Shown in pieces: positions 15,091 through 23,879 of a DNA stretch of 64,000 bases (position 1 is the first letter of the stretch; the number at the start of each line of letters is the position of its first letter). The stretch is from assembly GCF_014207375.1 (NCBI RefSeq), contig NZ_JACHEE010000001.1, positions 310,001 to 374,000 on the forward strand. Reading direction: 5' to 3'. Source of the DNA: Arthrobacter sp. AZCC_0090. GTDB taxonomy: Bacteria; Actinomycetota; Actinomycetes; Actinomycetales; Micrococcaceae. A program made the position numbers and the translations under genes. The notes beneath the pieces were generated by a model. That model ran no database searches, was not told the origin of the DNA, and saw nothing but the letters and a program-made list of their open reading frames with translations.

Positions 15091-17826
15091 TCACGGGCGC
15101 AGGTTGTTCGGCTCGGCCGAGAGGGCGTCACGCAGGCCGGCGCGCGTCGAGATCCCGAGTTTTGAGAAAACACGCGAAAGATGAGTGGAAACAGTTCTCG
15201 ACGACAGGAAGAGGGATTCGGCGATTTGCTTGTTTGAAAGCCCCGTCGCTGCAAGGTCAGCAACTGCAGATTCTTGCGGGGTCAGTGAGGTGGAGCGCAC
15301 CTCAGGTGCGCCAAGTGCGCGAAGTTCCCGATCTGCGCGGAGGGCCCACGCATTGGCACCCAGCTGAAGAAACATCTTCTTCGCTTCGCGGAGTTGAATC
15401 TTGGCGGCGGCGCGTTCGCGCCGACGTCGAAGCTGCTCTCCGAACAGCAGCCGGATCCGTGCTCGGTCGAAATGCCAGCGCTCACCCTCCTGGGTTGAAA
15501 GCGCGTCCTCGAATTTTCCCTTCCACCCCGGGCCGTCGTCCAGCAAACCGTGTGCAGCCAGGACGAGAGCCCGCAACCGTGAAGAGTGGCTCGCGACTTC
15601 GGCGCATTCGAACACCTTTAGGTGCATTTCTCCTTGTACCTTGCGGCCCGATCGGGCGGCCGCTTCGATGAGGTCGAAAGCCGACCAAATGGCGTGCGAA
15701 ATGTAGGGCGGGAGGATACCGGGCGGGCTGATAGTCGCGGCGTGGGTGAACGCTTCGTCGAAGCGGCCGGCCGGCAACGCCGTCATGCAGCGGATGTGCG
15801 ACGAGTAGTTGGCAAGAGCGAAAAGGCGTCGCGGCGCGGCCCATATAAGCAACTCTTCGGCTATGCCGTGGGCGAGTGATTCCTCTCCACGGGCCGCATG
15901 AACAAGTGCCATCAGGAACCTGGCTGGCGCCGTGGTCAGTGCATAGCCGTGTTCGAGTGAGAGATCCAAACCTTCATGAACCACTGCTTCAAGCTCATGC
16001 CAACGGCCGGTGAAATAGTCGTCATTGGCGAGCAGGAAGAGGGCTTGAATCGCAGGGGTGATGGCTTCGCCTTTCCGCCCAGCATCAACAACCCGCCAGA
16101 GTGCGTCGCGCATACCTCCAAGAGAGTCAATGTAGGCCCCGGCGATTGCGAAACGCACGATGTACAACGGATCTGAAACGAATCGAAGACGATCTGTTTC
16201 ACGATGAAAGCGTTCTATGGCAGGTCCTTCCGCCCGAGCCACATCAATGAAGAGATTTATCTGAAACTGCAGTACGTTGGGCAGGTCGCCCGCGGCTGAC
16301 GTTTGCGCCAAAAGCGGCTGCCAAAATTCGCCCGTACCACCGAAGAACCCAACCAAAACGAGCGTATAGAGGGCTTCTACATACTCATCGTTGCCCGTAC
16401 CCAGGCCAGAAGTTCCCGCCGTGAGCGCGGCAAGCAAGAGCCGTCTAGCGGTTGCAACGTCGCCTTCACTGTTGAGCAGGTTGTAAGTCACCGCAATGAC
16501 AGTCGCCAGCTGTGGTGATTGAGATGGGTTTCGAAGCGCCTCGGTGAGCAGGACAGGGCTTTCAGTGATTGCTCCGGCAATCAACGAGCCAAGATACGCC
16601 GCGCGCGCCACTCGCCGCTCGCGGTCGCTGACAGAGGGAGTTAGCTCCGCCGCCTTCAGCATGGCGGCCGTTGCTCGGGTGCCATCACCGGTCTCAATGA
16701 GCCGCTGAGACACGGTTTCAAGGAGCTCTGCGACTTCCTCATCGGGTCCGGTCGCAGCTTGTCCGAGGTGCCAGGCCCGCCGCTCGGGCTCGTCCGCGAA
16801 CGCCTTGGCGAGGATTGCGTGCACCCGCCTACGTTCGCCATCTGTCGACAGCTCAAACACAGCAGCACGGATCAGCGGATGACGAAATTCCCACCGCCGT
16901 GAACGGGAGTCGAAACGCACCACGCCAGCGCGTTCTGCGGCATCCAAGTCTTTGCGTCCAGCGCCAGACGGAATACATTTCTCGATGGTCACACTGCTTT
17001 CGGCCCCAGCGAGAAGCACGAAGAGCAGCATCTCCCGTGTCGGTTGGGGAAGCGCCGACAAACGGTGTTCGTAGAGCGACTTCAGCCGTTTCGTAAGGGG
17101 CAAGATGCTGGGTAACGGGTGGGTATTCGGGGATTCAAGGGCTGCAGGCAACTCAAGGAGACCGAGAGGATTGCCAAGCGCTTCGCCACGGATCCGACGT
17201 CGAACTTTTGGTCCCAGAGCCGGAAAGCGTTCGACGAGCAGAGCGTCGGCGGCGTCGTCGGACAGCGGAGGGATAAGCAGGGACGGAAATCCGCTGCGGA
17301 CGAAGACTGTTTCCTCATCCGTTCGGGCCGCTACCAGGATCTTGGCCGGCACGTCGTGTAGACGCCGGCCAACATAAGTCAACGTCATAGCAGAAAGCAG
17401 ATCCATCCAAGGAGAGTCATCCACAATCAAGAGCACCGAGCTTGACTTCGCAGCAGTCAGTTGGAGCAATGCAAGCGCCGCGGCGCCCGCAACAAGAAGG
17501 CTGGGCATGGCGCCGATCCGCAGCCCGCAAACGACGGCGATTGCCTCCTGGTGTTCCGGCACGAGCCCGGGGAGAGCGTCGACCAGCGGGAGCAACAGCT
17601 GATTGATTGTGCTGTACGGAAGGTCCGCTTCAAATTCAAGGGCTCTCGCGAGCTGCACCTGGGCACCGGCGCTTGCGGCTCGGTCTCCGATGAATTCGAG
17701 CAGGGCCGACTTCCCGACCCCGGCATCTCCGCTGACGACGAGGAGAGAGTCCCTTCCGGGTTCCATAAGGAAAGCCTCGATCGCCTCAAGCTGGACATCC
17801 CGACCATGCAACTTTGCTTCCATCAA
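15091..17826 (-). CDS. LuxR-family regulator with N-terminal AAA-type ATPase (LAL)
   Basis: A 911-residue large ATP-binding LuxR-type regulator. Domains in order: an ATPase with Walker A GDAGVGKSA (about 33-41) and Walker B LLIVDDSPW (about 132-140), a long helical repeat middle region, and a C-terminal LuxR helix-turn-helix (LTPQESAVADLAATGLSNKQ, about 850-905). GGAG nine bases upstream supports the ATG at 17826. It probably senses a small molecule through its middle region. The downstream hydrolase is the nearest candidate target. LAL regulators often sit in catabolic or secondary-metabolite regions, which fits its location. Confidence 0.92.
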   Translation of the reverse strand: MMEAKLHGRDVQLEAIEAFLMEPGRDSLLVVSGDAGVGKSALLEFIGDRAASAGAQVQLARALEFEADLPYSTINQLLLPLVDALPGLVPEHQEAIAVVCGLRIGAMPSLLVAGAAALALLQLTAAKSSSVLLIVDDSPWMDLLSAMTLTYVGRRLHDVPAKILVAARTDEETVFVRSGFPSLLIPPLSDDAADALLVERFPALGPKVRRRIRGEALGNPLGLLELPAALESPNTHPLPSILPLTKRLKSLYEHRLSALPQPTREMLLFVLLAGAESSVTIEKCIPSGAGRKDLDAAERAGVVRFDSRSRRWEFRHPLIRAAVFELSTDGERRRVHAILAKAFADEPERRAWHLGQAATGPDEEVAELLETVSQRLIETGDGTRATAAMLKAAELTPSVSDRERRVARAAYLGSLIAGAITESPVLLTEALRNPSQSPQLATVIAVTYNLLNSEGDVATARRLLLAALTAGTSGLGTGNDEYVEALYTLVLVGFFGGTGEFWQPLLAQTSAAGDLPNVLQFQINLFIDVARAEGPAIERFHRETDRLRFVSDPLYIVRFAIAGAYIDSLGGMRDALWRVVDAGRKGEAITPAIQALFLLANDDYFTGRWHELEAVVHEGLDLSLEHGYALTTAPARFLMALVHAARGEESLAHGIAEELLIWAAPRRLFALANYSSHIRCMTALPAGRFDEAFTHAATISPPGILPPYISHAIWSAFDLIEAAARSGRKVQGEMHLKVFECAEVASHSSRLRALVLAAHGLLDDGPGWKGKFEDALSTQEGERWHFDRARIRLLFGEQLRRRRERAAAKIQLREAKKMFLQLGANAWALRADRELRALGAPEVRSTSLTPQESAVADLAATGLSNKQIAESLFLSSRTVSTHLSRVFSKLGISTRAGLRDALSAEPNNLRP

Positions 17827-18286
17827 CCGAATCTCCGATGTGATGTCCTCACCTATGAGGAAAGGCTAAGAGGCGCAGTGACTCGTGGCAAGGACGAGAT
17901 GCAGGGGTTGGGCGGACCCGAAGAGGATCGCCGCGGCTCGCAGACCACATTCCGGGGCATCACCATCCAGGCTTATGGGCCCGTAGGGCGCCCGGAATAC
18001 GCAACGTCACCGACCCCGAAGACGTGTCTAGGTGGCGCTGTGAATGGAGGCAAGTTGACCGTGGGGGAGTCCTCTGGACGCTTCCCATCTATCCGTTCGC
18101 TAGTTATCCGAACTGACGGCAGCCGCGGCCGCCTTGAGGTTGGCGTGGAGACCCGCGATCGCCAGAAGGTCCGAATCCGTGATCCCCCGGGGCAGCTCCG
18201 ACAGCTGGGCGCATACGTCTGCTGGGTCGGCGCCGGTCCAATAAGGGGGGTCGAGGTCGGGGACAGGAGCGGGTACTGCACGGCCG

Positions 18287-18439
18287 TCAACCGTCGGGCT
18301 GAGCTCGTGCCAAGTCCTTGATGCCCAGTGGCACGCCGGCCAGTGGGCCAAGGTCCTCCCCGGCCTTCCGGGCCTGGTCGATCCTGGCAGCATCGCGTTT
18401 TGCCTGCGCGTCGAAACGGCTGATGAAGGTGATGGATCG
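18287..18439 (-). pseudogene. Fragment of an amidase-signature enzyme
   Basis: About 45 residues on the minus strand ([17 protein letters not shown], then [18 protein letters not shown]) match the conserved N-terminal region of amidase-signature family enzymes. That includes the GVPLGIKD block bearing the catalytic Lys. The rest of the roughly 450-residue enzyme is missing. The frame breaks immediately after KDL and stops at 18287. Confidence 0.65.
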
Positions 18440-18552
18440 TCATCGATTCTCCTGGGATGGGTTGGGATGCGCCGGCTGGAAGCACTCGGGTCGACCACGT
18501 TGTGACCCGCCTCATAAAGCCGACAACAGGAGTGAAGCACGCATCGAGGGAA

Positions 18553-18593
18553 ATACGGAACAGTCCGTTCCGTATATTACGGAACGTTACGTA
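18553..18593. promoter_or_regulatory. Palindromic operator upstream of tetR
   Basis: ATACGGAAC and GTTCCGTAT form a perfect 9-base inverted repeat (18553-18561, 18567-18575). A third ACGGAAC half-site with partial dyad symmetry follows at 18579. The element lies 40-80 bases before the tetR start and is the likely autoregulatory site. Confidence 0.7.
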
Positions 18594-18631
18594 TCGTAGC
18601 GTTTCCCTCGTGAGGATGCTAAGAATGGATC

Positions 18632-19261
18632 ATGGATACAGGTGAACCCACCGGGGGCCGGCCCTTCGATGCGGGGATGACGGAGCGCATCCTCGAGGAA
18701 GCGCGCCGGAGCTTGGGCGCAGACGGTTTCAGCGCGATGCGCATCGAGCGGATCGCGGCCGCCGTCGGGTGTGGCAAGGCGGCGATCTACCGGCGCTGGC
18801 CCAACAAGGCCGAGCTCGTCGCTGCTGCCGTTTCATCCGAGATCCTCTCGGAAACGGATGCGGCAGCATCTGACACAGGAGAAGTAGGGGAGGACCTCCT
18901 CCAGCACGTCCTCCAATCCAGCCGGCGGTACCGGACTGTCCCGACGACGGGGGCCGGGATCGGATGGGCCGCGCTTGGCGAACGCGATGTCGTCAAAATC
19001 CTTTGGCAGGGCCCCCTAGGCAAGCGGAGGCAGCTCGGCCTTGAGATACTGGAGCGGGGGATAGGCCGTGGTCAGCTCCCGCCGGAGACGGACTGCAACC
19101 TGATCCTGGACCTGCTCGCAGGCATGTCGATGTACCGTTACAAGGTACGGGATGAACCCCCTGATATCTCCCACTACCGGGCTTCCATCGACTCGCTCCT
19201 TGCCAGCCCTCCTCTAATCCGAGCCGCCGAGCGGCCAGCCGACGTGGTCGCGGCCTTCTGA
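18632..19261 (+). CDS. TetR/AcrR family transcriptional regulator
   Basis: A 209-residue TetR regulator. The N-terminal helix-turn-helix (ILEEARRSLGADGFSAMRIE, then VGCGKAAIYRRWPNKAELV) is typical, and the C-terminal ligand domain is divergent. The start ATG 18632 has TAAGAA six bases upstream and a strong palindrome 57-79 bases upstream. It sits 184 bases before, and in the same direction as, the PKS operon and is the most likely repressor of it. It could instead have governed the decayed genes to the left. Confidence 0.9.
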   Translation: MDTGEPTGGRPFDAGMTERILEEARRSLGADGFSAMRIERIAAAVGCGKAAIYRRWPNKAELVAAAVSSEILSETDAAASDTGEVGEDLLQHVLQSSRRYRTVPTTGAGIGWAALGERDVVKILWQGPLGKRRQLGLEILERGIGRGQLPPETDCNLILDLLAGMSMYRYKVRDEPPDISHYRASIDSLLASPPLIRAAERPADVVAAF

Positions 19262-19309
19262 GATTCGACAGCATCGACGCACCGACCATTCGGTCCCTCA
19301 CGGTTCTAC

Positions 19310-19338
19310 TTTACATAATGTAGATTATCGGCGATATT
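19310..19338 (+). promoter_or_regulatory. Candidate promoter and dyad for the PKS operon
   Basis: TTTACA (19310-19315) and GATATT (19333-19338) are spaced 17 bases apart, about 105 bases before the PKS start. The -35 overlaps a TACATAATGTA dyad, 19312-19322, that could bind a regulator. It does not resemble the operator upstream of tetR. Confidence 0.4.
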
Positions 19339-19445
19339 GAACACCTCAGCGGCACCCGCCACACAGAGCGAAATTGAACCCTCAAATCATCCACTTTTCC
19401 GTCCTCTGCCATTGTCAACGGCATCTTCGTCGCCAACAATGAAGC

Positions 19446-20582
19446 ATGCCGGTCTACGTGAGGTCCCTGGAAACTGCCGTACCGCCCACAGTGCTTGTGC
19501 AACCACAGGCACGCGACGTTTTTGCATCCCAACCCGGCCTGACGCGGCTCGGATCCCGGCTCGTGCGGACGTGCTTCGATTCAGCTGCCATTGACACCCG
19601 GTTTACCGCTGTTGCCGAACTAACCCTTGATAACCACACCGAGAACCCGTCATTCTTCGATCCTGATTCGGGCCGGGTCCTGAGCCCTAGTACCAAGGTC
19701 CGCAACGAGATCTTTGCCGTCGAGGCCACCAAATTGTTTATTGAGGCAGCCAAAGCCGCCGTCGGGAAGTGTCCCGATATTGATTTACTTGACATAACTC
19801 ATGTCATCACTGTCTCCTGCACCGGTTTCTTCAACCCCGGACCCGACTACAAGGTAGTCCGGGCCCTCGGTCTTAGCCCGGCCGTGCAGCGCTATCACCT
19901 CGGCTTCATGGGTTGCTACGCCGCATTCCCGGCCCTCCGGGCAGCCCGGCAGTTTTGTCAGGCCGATCCCTCCGCTGTGGTCCTGGTGATCTGTGTGGAG
20001 CTTTGTTCACTACACGTCCGGACCTCGAATGATCCGGACACCATCATGGGATCGGCGATCTTTGCGGACGGTGCGGCCGCCGCCGTCGTGACTTCCCGTG
20101 AACCTGAGGGACCTGACCCGGTGATCAGGCTGGATCATTTCGAGACCGTCCTGACGCCTGTCGGGGAAGAGGCCATGGCCTGGAATATCGGCGACGAGGG
20201 ATTTGAAATGGTCCTCGGAACGTACGTGCCCCACATCATCGAGGAACACATCGCCGGGGCGCTCGAACCCCTGCTTGCACGGGACCCCTCCCTGGCCGGA
20301 CTCCCCTACCGGGACATCACGCATTGGGCCATCCATCCTGGCGGCCGCAGCATTCTCGACAAAGTCGAATCGAAGCTTGAACTCACCGAAGAACAAATGA
20401 TTCCCGCCCGCGAAGTCCTTCGAAACTACGGCAACATGAGCAGCGCCACCGTGCTTTTCGTCTTGAAGCACATCCTCGGACAAACTGCGGCGCAGCGAGA
20501 GGAACGTATCTGTTCCATGGCGTTCGGGCCAGGTCTCACCGTGGAGACGGGGCTGTTCACCCGGATTTCCCCTGTGTTGTGA
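19446..20582 (+). CDS. Type III polyketide synthase (alkylresorcinol/pyrone synthase-like)
   Basis: A 378-residue chalcone/stilbene-synthase superfamily enzyme with the complete catalytic triad: Cys157 (GFMGCYAAFPALR), His297 (WAIHPGG) and Asn330 (NYGNMSSATVLF). Such enzymes extend fatty acyl or other CoA starters with malonyl-CoA into resorcinols or pyrones. It is followed, with a 1-base overlap, by a methyltransferase and then an FAD monooxygenase. That order is the one seen in the Streptomyces srsABC phenolic-lipid operon, so an alkylresorcinol starting product is the best guess. The ribosome site is weak. Starter and product are unknown. Confidence 0.92.
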   Translation: MPVYVRSLETAVPPTVLVQPQARDVFASQPGLTRLGSRLVRTCFDSAAIDTRFTAVAELTLDNHTENPSFFDPDSGRVLSPSTKVRNEIFAVEATKLFIEAAKAAVGKCPDIDLLDITHVITVSCTGFFNPGPDYKVVRALGLSPAVQRYHLGFMGCYAAFPALRAARQFCQADPSAVVLVICVELCSLHVRTSNDPDTIMGSAIFADGAAAAVVTSREPEGPDPVIRLDHFETVLTPVGEEAMAWNIGDEGFEMVLGTYVPHIIEEHIAGALEPLLARDPSLAGLPYRDITHWAIHPGGRSILDKVESKLELTEEQMIPAREVLRNYGNMSSATVLFVLKHILGQTAAQREERICSMAFGPGLTVETGLFTRISPVL

Positions 20583-21310
20583 TGCCTGCCCTCCCCCGCC
20601 CTGGCGGCTTTCTCGGCGCACGGGACGTGACCGCAGTGGAAGACATGGACCGCCCCGACTGCGATCTCGACCGGCTCAACCGGAGTTACGCGCGGTTTCG
20701 GCTCGTCAACGCGGTGGTATCTGGCTGGCGCGATACGTACCGGACCCGGATCAAGCCATTGCTCACGACGGCGGCACCCACCACAGTCCTTGACATCGGC
20801 TGCGGTGGTGGCGATGTCGCCCGGAGCCTCGCTCTCTGGGCCGCCGCGGACGGATACCTGCTCGACGTCACCGGAATCGATCCGGACGAGCGCGCCTTCC
20901 ATTTCGCCAACTCCGCGCCGAAAGTCGAGGGCGTGAGCTATCGGAAGGCTTTCAGCTCGGAGCTCGTATCCGAACGGCTCCACTTCGACGTCGTCATCTC
21001 CAACCACGTCCTGCACCACTTGACCACCCCGGAACTCGCCTCCTTCCTCAGCGACTCTGAACAGCTCTGCCAGCGGATTGCCCTCCATAACGACCTCAAG
21101 CGCAGCCGCCTCGCCTACTCCCTCTTCTGGGCCGGTGCCTGGCCACTCGGCATTGGCTCCTACATCCACGGCGACGGGCTCACGTCCATCAGGCGCAGCT
21201 ACACAGCAGCCGAACTCCGTGCTGCCGCTCCCCCGGCCTGGACCGTAGAAGGCAGCGGCCTGTGGCACAACCTCCTGATTTACAGTCCCGTTGAGGCTCC
21301 GCATGTTTGA
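20582..21310 (+). CDS. SAM-dependent methyltransferase
   Basis: A 242-residue class I methyltransferase with motif I VLDIGCGGGDVARSL (about 69-83), an acidic motif II region (VTGIDPDE) and the post-motif VISNHVLHHL. Its ATG overlaps the PKS stop (TGATG), showing translational coupling. By analogy with SrsB it may O- or C-methylate the polyketide ring, but sequence does not show the acceptor. Confidence 0.88.
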   Translation: MPALPRPGGFLGARDVTAVEDMDRPDCDLDRLNRSYARFRLVNAVVSGWRDTYRTRIKPLLTTAAPTTVLDIGCGGGDVARSLALWAAADGYLLDVTGIDPDERAFHFANSAPKVEGVSYRKAFSSELVSERLHFDVVISNHVLHHLTTPELASFLSDSEQLCQRIALHNDLKRSRLAYSLFWAGAWPLGIGSYIHGDGLTSIRRSYTAAELRAAAPPAWTVEGSGLWHNLLIYSPVEAPHV

Positions 21311-22445
21311 CGTCGTAGTGGTCGGAGCGGGTCCGGTAGGGCTCTACATGGCCGCATTACTCTTACAACACGGGCACCGCGTCGCCATCCTGGAAAGGCG
21401 CGCGACGCCGGGCCGCCAAACCCGCGCCATCGGAATCCATCCTCCAGCGCTCGCGGCACTCGACGCCGTAGGTGCTGCCCGCCCCCTGGTCTCTTCGGGT
21501 GTCCGGATCACCCACGGGACCGCATACAGCGGCGGCCGCAAAGTCGCCGACATGAACTTTGCCCGCCCGTCAGCTGAATACCCCTTCATCCTTTCCGTGC
21601 CGCAATATCTCACCACCCAAGCCCTTGAGTCCAGGGTGATCGAACTCGATCCAGGCGCCCTTCTCCGCGGCGTGCACATCGAGGAAGTCGTCGACGACGG
21701 CGGGTACCTGCGGTTGCGCGGACAGGAAGGAAGGGCGGCGGTTGAGTTCTTGGGTCGCTTCGTGGTTGCAGCCGATGGTGTCCATTCGGCGGTTCGTGGG
21801 GGCCTGGGCATGGAGCCGCGATTGCGAACTTACCCCGACTACTACGTCATGGGCGATTTCCACGATGAATCGACGTATGGCAGCAGCGCAGTCCTCTTCC
21901 TTGAACCGGGAGGGATCGTCGAGTCTTTTCCGCTGCCCGGCGGTATCCGAAGGTGGGTGGTCCGGCTTGACGCCCCGTGTCAGGAACCCACTCCCCGCGT
22001 ACTGGCCGCTCTGATCCGAAAGCGGACCGGAACGGCGGTGGACTCAGCAAGCAATACGATGATCAGTGCGTTTGGTGTAACCTCGCGCCTTGTCTCCCGA
22101 ATGGTTCACGGACGGGTTGCCTTGCTCGGCGACGCCGCACACGAGATCAGCCCGATCGGCGGTCAAGGGATGAATTTGGGCTGGCTGGATGCGGCCGCGC
22201 TGGCGCCCATTATCAGCGAGGCGTTGCGAACGTCTGGAAGAAGGCCTGCCAGCAAGGAACTCGCGGAATTTGAGCGCAACCGGCAGCGCGCAGCGAAGAA
22301 AGCCATCTGGCAGGCGAGTGTGAACATGGCGCTGGGCCGCCCGCTGCCCCCAAAAGTCCTGAGCGCGCGGAACGCCTTGATCGGCCGGGCGATCACTTTG
22401 CCGATGTTCTCGGAACTCGTGGCCCGCCGATTCACCATGCACTAG
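21303..22445 (+). CDS. FAD-dependent aromatic-ring monooxygenase
   Basis: A 380-residue group A flavoprotein hydroxylase. It has the Rossmann GAGPVGLYMA (8-17), the AADGVHS (DG) motif near 156-162 and the GDAAHEISPIGGQG flavin-binding motif near 276-289. ATG 21303 overlaps the methyltransferase stop by eight bases and has TGAGG six bases upstream. An in-frame TTG at 21291 is less likely. By analogy with SrsC it would hydroxylate the phenolic ring, giving a hydroquinone or quinone lipid. Confidence 0.9.
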   Translation: MFDVVVVGAGPVGLYMAALLLQHGHRVAILERRATPGRQTRAIGIHPPALAALDAVGAARPLVSSGVRITHGTAYSGGRKVADMNFARPSAEYPFILSVPQYLTTQALESRVIELDPGALLRGVHIEEVVDDGGYLRLRGQEGRAAVEFLGRFVVAADGVHSAVRGGLGMEPRLRTYPDYYVMGDFHDESTYGSSAVLFLEPGGIVESFPLPGGIRRWVVRLDAPCQEPTPRVLAALIRKRTGTAVDSASNTMISAFGVTSRLVSRMVHGRVALLGDAAHEISPIGGQGMNLGWLDAAALAPIISEALRTSGRRPASKELAEFERNRQRAAKKAIWQASVNMALGRPLPPKVLSARNALIGRAITLPMFSELVARRFTMH

Positions 22446-22891
22446 GCGCCGTCTTGCACACTGCCGCCGGCGGGGACTGCTTCTTGCCCGGGCTCGGTGA
22501 AGTAGCAGTCGTAACTGTCCTGGCTCCGGATCTTTCCATCGACCACCTCAAACACGGCGGTGCTTCTGGCGCGGATGGTTTCTCCGGCATTCCAATGCGG
22601 AAGATCCAACAGCAAGGTTGCGGACCAGTTCATTTCCAGCACCACCCGGCCACCTTCGCTCGTGCTTCGGACAATGTCGAAATGCTGGTCCCGCACCACG
22701 GTCCTGCTCTGTTCGGCGCCGGAGAGAGTTTCCCGAAAATCCCGGATGGCGCCGGTTGGGGACAGAACGTGCGGCCATTCCGTGAGCTTGAAATCGTCCG
22801 CGAGGTAAGGCCGGACACTCTCCGAGCCACCTCCACTCTCCACCGCGCGGATCAATCCGAGCACACATTCCAAGGGGGTCGAATCGCTCAT
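22442..22891 (-). CDS. NTF2-like/SnoaL-fold protein
   Basis: A 149-residue protein of the NTF2-like/SnoaL superfamily, with a helical N-terminus, a cone of beta strands and a TAVFEVVDGKIRSQDSYDCYF ending. These can be isomerases, cyclases or binding proteins. It converges on the monooxygenase gene with a four-base overlap. ATG 22891 is chosen because TACGCT lies exactly six bases upstream. A polyketide-processing role is conceivable from the neighbourhood, but the opposite strand argues against operon membership. Confidence 0.8.
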   Translation of the reverse strand: MSDSTPLECVLGLIRAVESGGGSESVRPYLADDFKLTEWPHVLSPTGAIRDFRETLSGAEQSRTVVRDQHFDIVRSTSEGGRVVLEMNWSATLLLDLPHWNAGETIRARSTAVFEVVDGKIRSQDSYDCYFTEPGQEAVPAGGSVQDGA

Positions 22892-22970
22892 CCACCGAGC
22901 GTAGTACACCTTATTCCAGTGCAACCCGCAGCACCATGACCGGTACATGATTGCGTCTTAGACTGCATCC

Positions 22971-22994
22971 ATGACCGCCAGGGGCGAAAAGTGA
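22971..22994 (+). CDS. Seven-codon upstream ORF, possibly leaderless
   Basis: ATG 22971 encodes MTARGEK and stops with TGA at 22992-22994. TAGACT lies six bases before the ATG, so the mRNA may begin at this codon. The stop overlaps the GTG start of the lipoprotein (GTGA), so translation of the short ORF could feed ribosomes to the main gene. Confidence 0.4.
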   Translation: MTARGEK

Positions 22995-23854
22995 GCGCGC
23001 GACGACGGCGAGCGGCCGCCGTCGTACGCATCGGCCTGTTGGGCATCACGGCAGCTGTTGTCGCGGGATGTTCGGCGGCGGCCGGACCGCAGCCCACCCC
23101 TCCACCCGGTGTATTGACTGTCCAACTGAACCAGTTCCGGGACAACTACAGCACGCATGTCATCGAGATCCAGCTCAGCAACCCCGGCCCGGACACCATC
23201 ACAGTAGTACGCGCGGCCCTTCGGACGGGGAGCTTTGACGGAACCATCGGATGGGTTTCGAGCACTGATGGCACAGCCATTCCACCTGGACAGACCAAGA
23301 GCCTTCCGGCGCAGCTTACGTCTGCCACCTGTCCCCCTGGCCCCTTGGAACCGACGGTTGACTTTGTCCTGGCGGGCTCGGATCACGTGTTCAACGAGTC
23401 CGTGACGGACCCCTTCGGCGTGCTGGCCCGGAACAACAGCGAACTATGCCTGGAACGCAGCGCCTCGGACATAGCGGGCCTGGAGCTCCTGCCGACGTTG
23501 GACCCGGGACCCCAGAAAGGGCTAGCAACAGTCACCATCACGGTCAAACCCCGCGGCGGAACAGGATCCATGACAATCGAGTCAATCGGCGAAACCACCC
23601 TCCTCGCCGCGGATCCGGGCAGCCCGTGGCCCCATGGCGTCGTGATTCATGGCATCGACAAGGACTCGACCCTCAGCCTGCGCATCCGCCCCGCGCGTTG
23701 CGACCCGCATGCCGTCGCGGAGGACAAGGTGGGCACGCTCATACCGCTTCACGTGACCGTCAACGGAGTCGCCGGGACTGTCAAAGTCGCCGCAGGTAAT
23801 GCGCTGCGCGGGAGCATCTACGATTTCGTCACGAAGAGCTGCGGGGACGGTTGA
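22991..23854 (+). CDS. Predicted lipoprotein
   Basis: A 287-residue exported protein with an Arg-rich N-terminus, a hydrophobic stretch and a lipobox VVAGC near residue 27, so it is probably anchored to the outer face of the membrane. The mature part is rich in beta strands and Gly/Pro with four cysteines. I do not recognise the family. The GTG start overlaps the stop of a short upstream ORF. It precedes def by only 26 bases, but def appears to have its own -10 box. Confidence 0.8.
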   Translation: MSARRRRAAAVVRIGLLGITAAVVAGCSAAAGPQPTPPPGVLTVQLNQFRDNYSTHVIEIQLSNPGPDTITVVRAALRTGSFDGTIGWVSSTDGTAIPPGQTKSLPAQLTSATCPPGPLEPTVDFVLAGSDHVFNESVTDPFGVLARNNSELCLERSASDIAGLELLPTLDPGPQKGLATVTITVKPRGGTGSMTIESIGETTLLAADPGSPWPHGVVIHGIDKDSTLSLRIRPARCDPHAVAEDKVGTLIPLHVTVNGVAGTVKVAAGNALRGSIYDFVTKSCGDG

Positions 23855-23867
23855 GGGGTCAGCACAC

Positions 23868-23873
23868 TAAGCT
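23868..23873 (+). promoter_or_regulatory. -10 box for leaderless def
   Basis: TAAGCT ends six bases before the def ATG at 23880. No Shine-Dalgarno sequence is present. Confidence 0.45.
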
Positions 23874-23879
23874 CGATCC

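Larger units (their letters stand above)
17827..18631. other. Gene-poor 805-base stretch with remnants
   Basis: No intact gene is supported here. It holds the amidase remnant (18287-18439), a second fragment that may be coding (minus strand, about 18306 to stop 18100, beginning [14 protein letters not shown]), and the tetR operator. The part 17830-18100 shows only short ambiguous frames. Confidence 0.5.
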
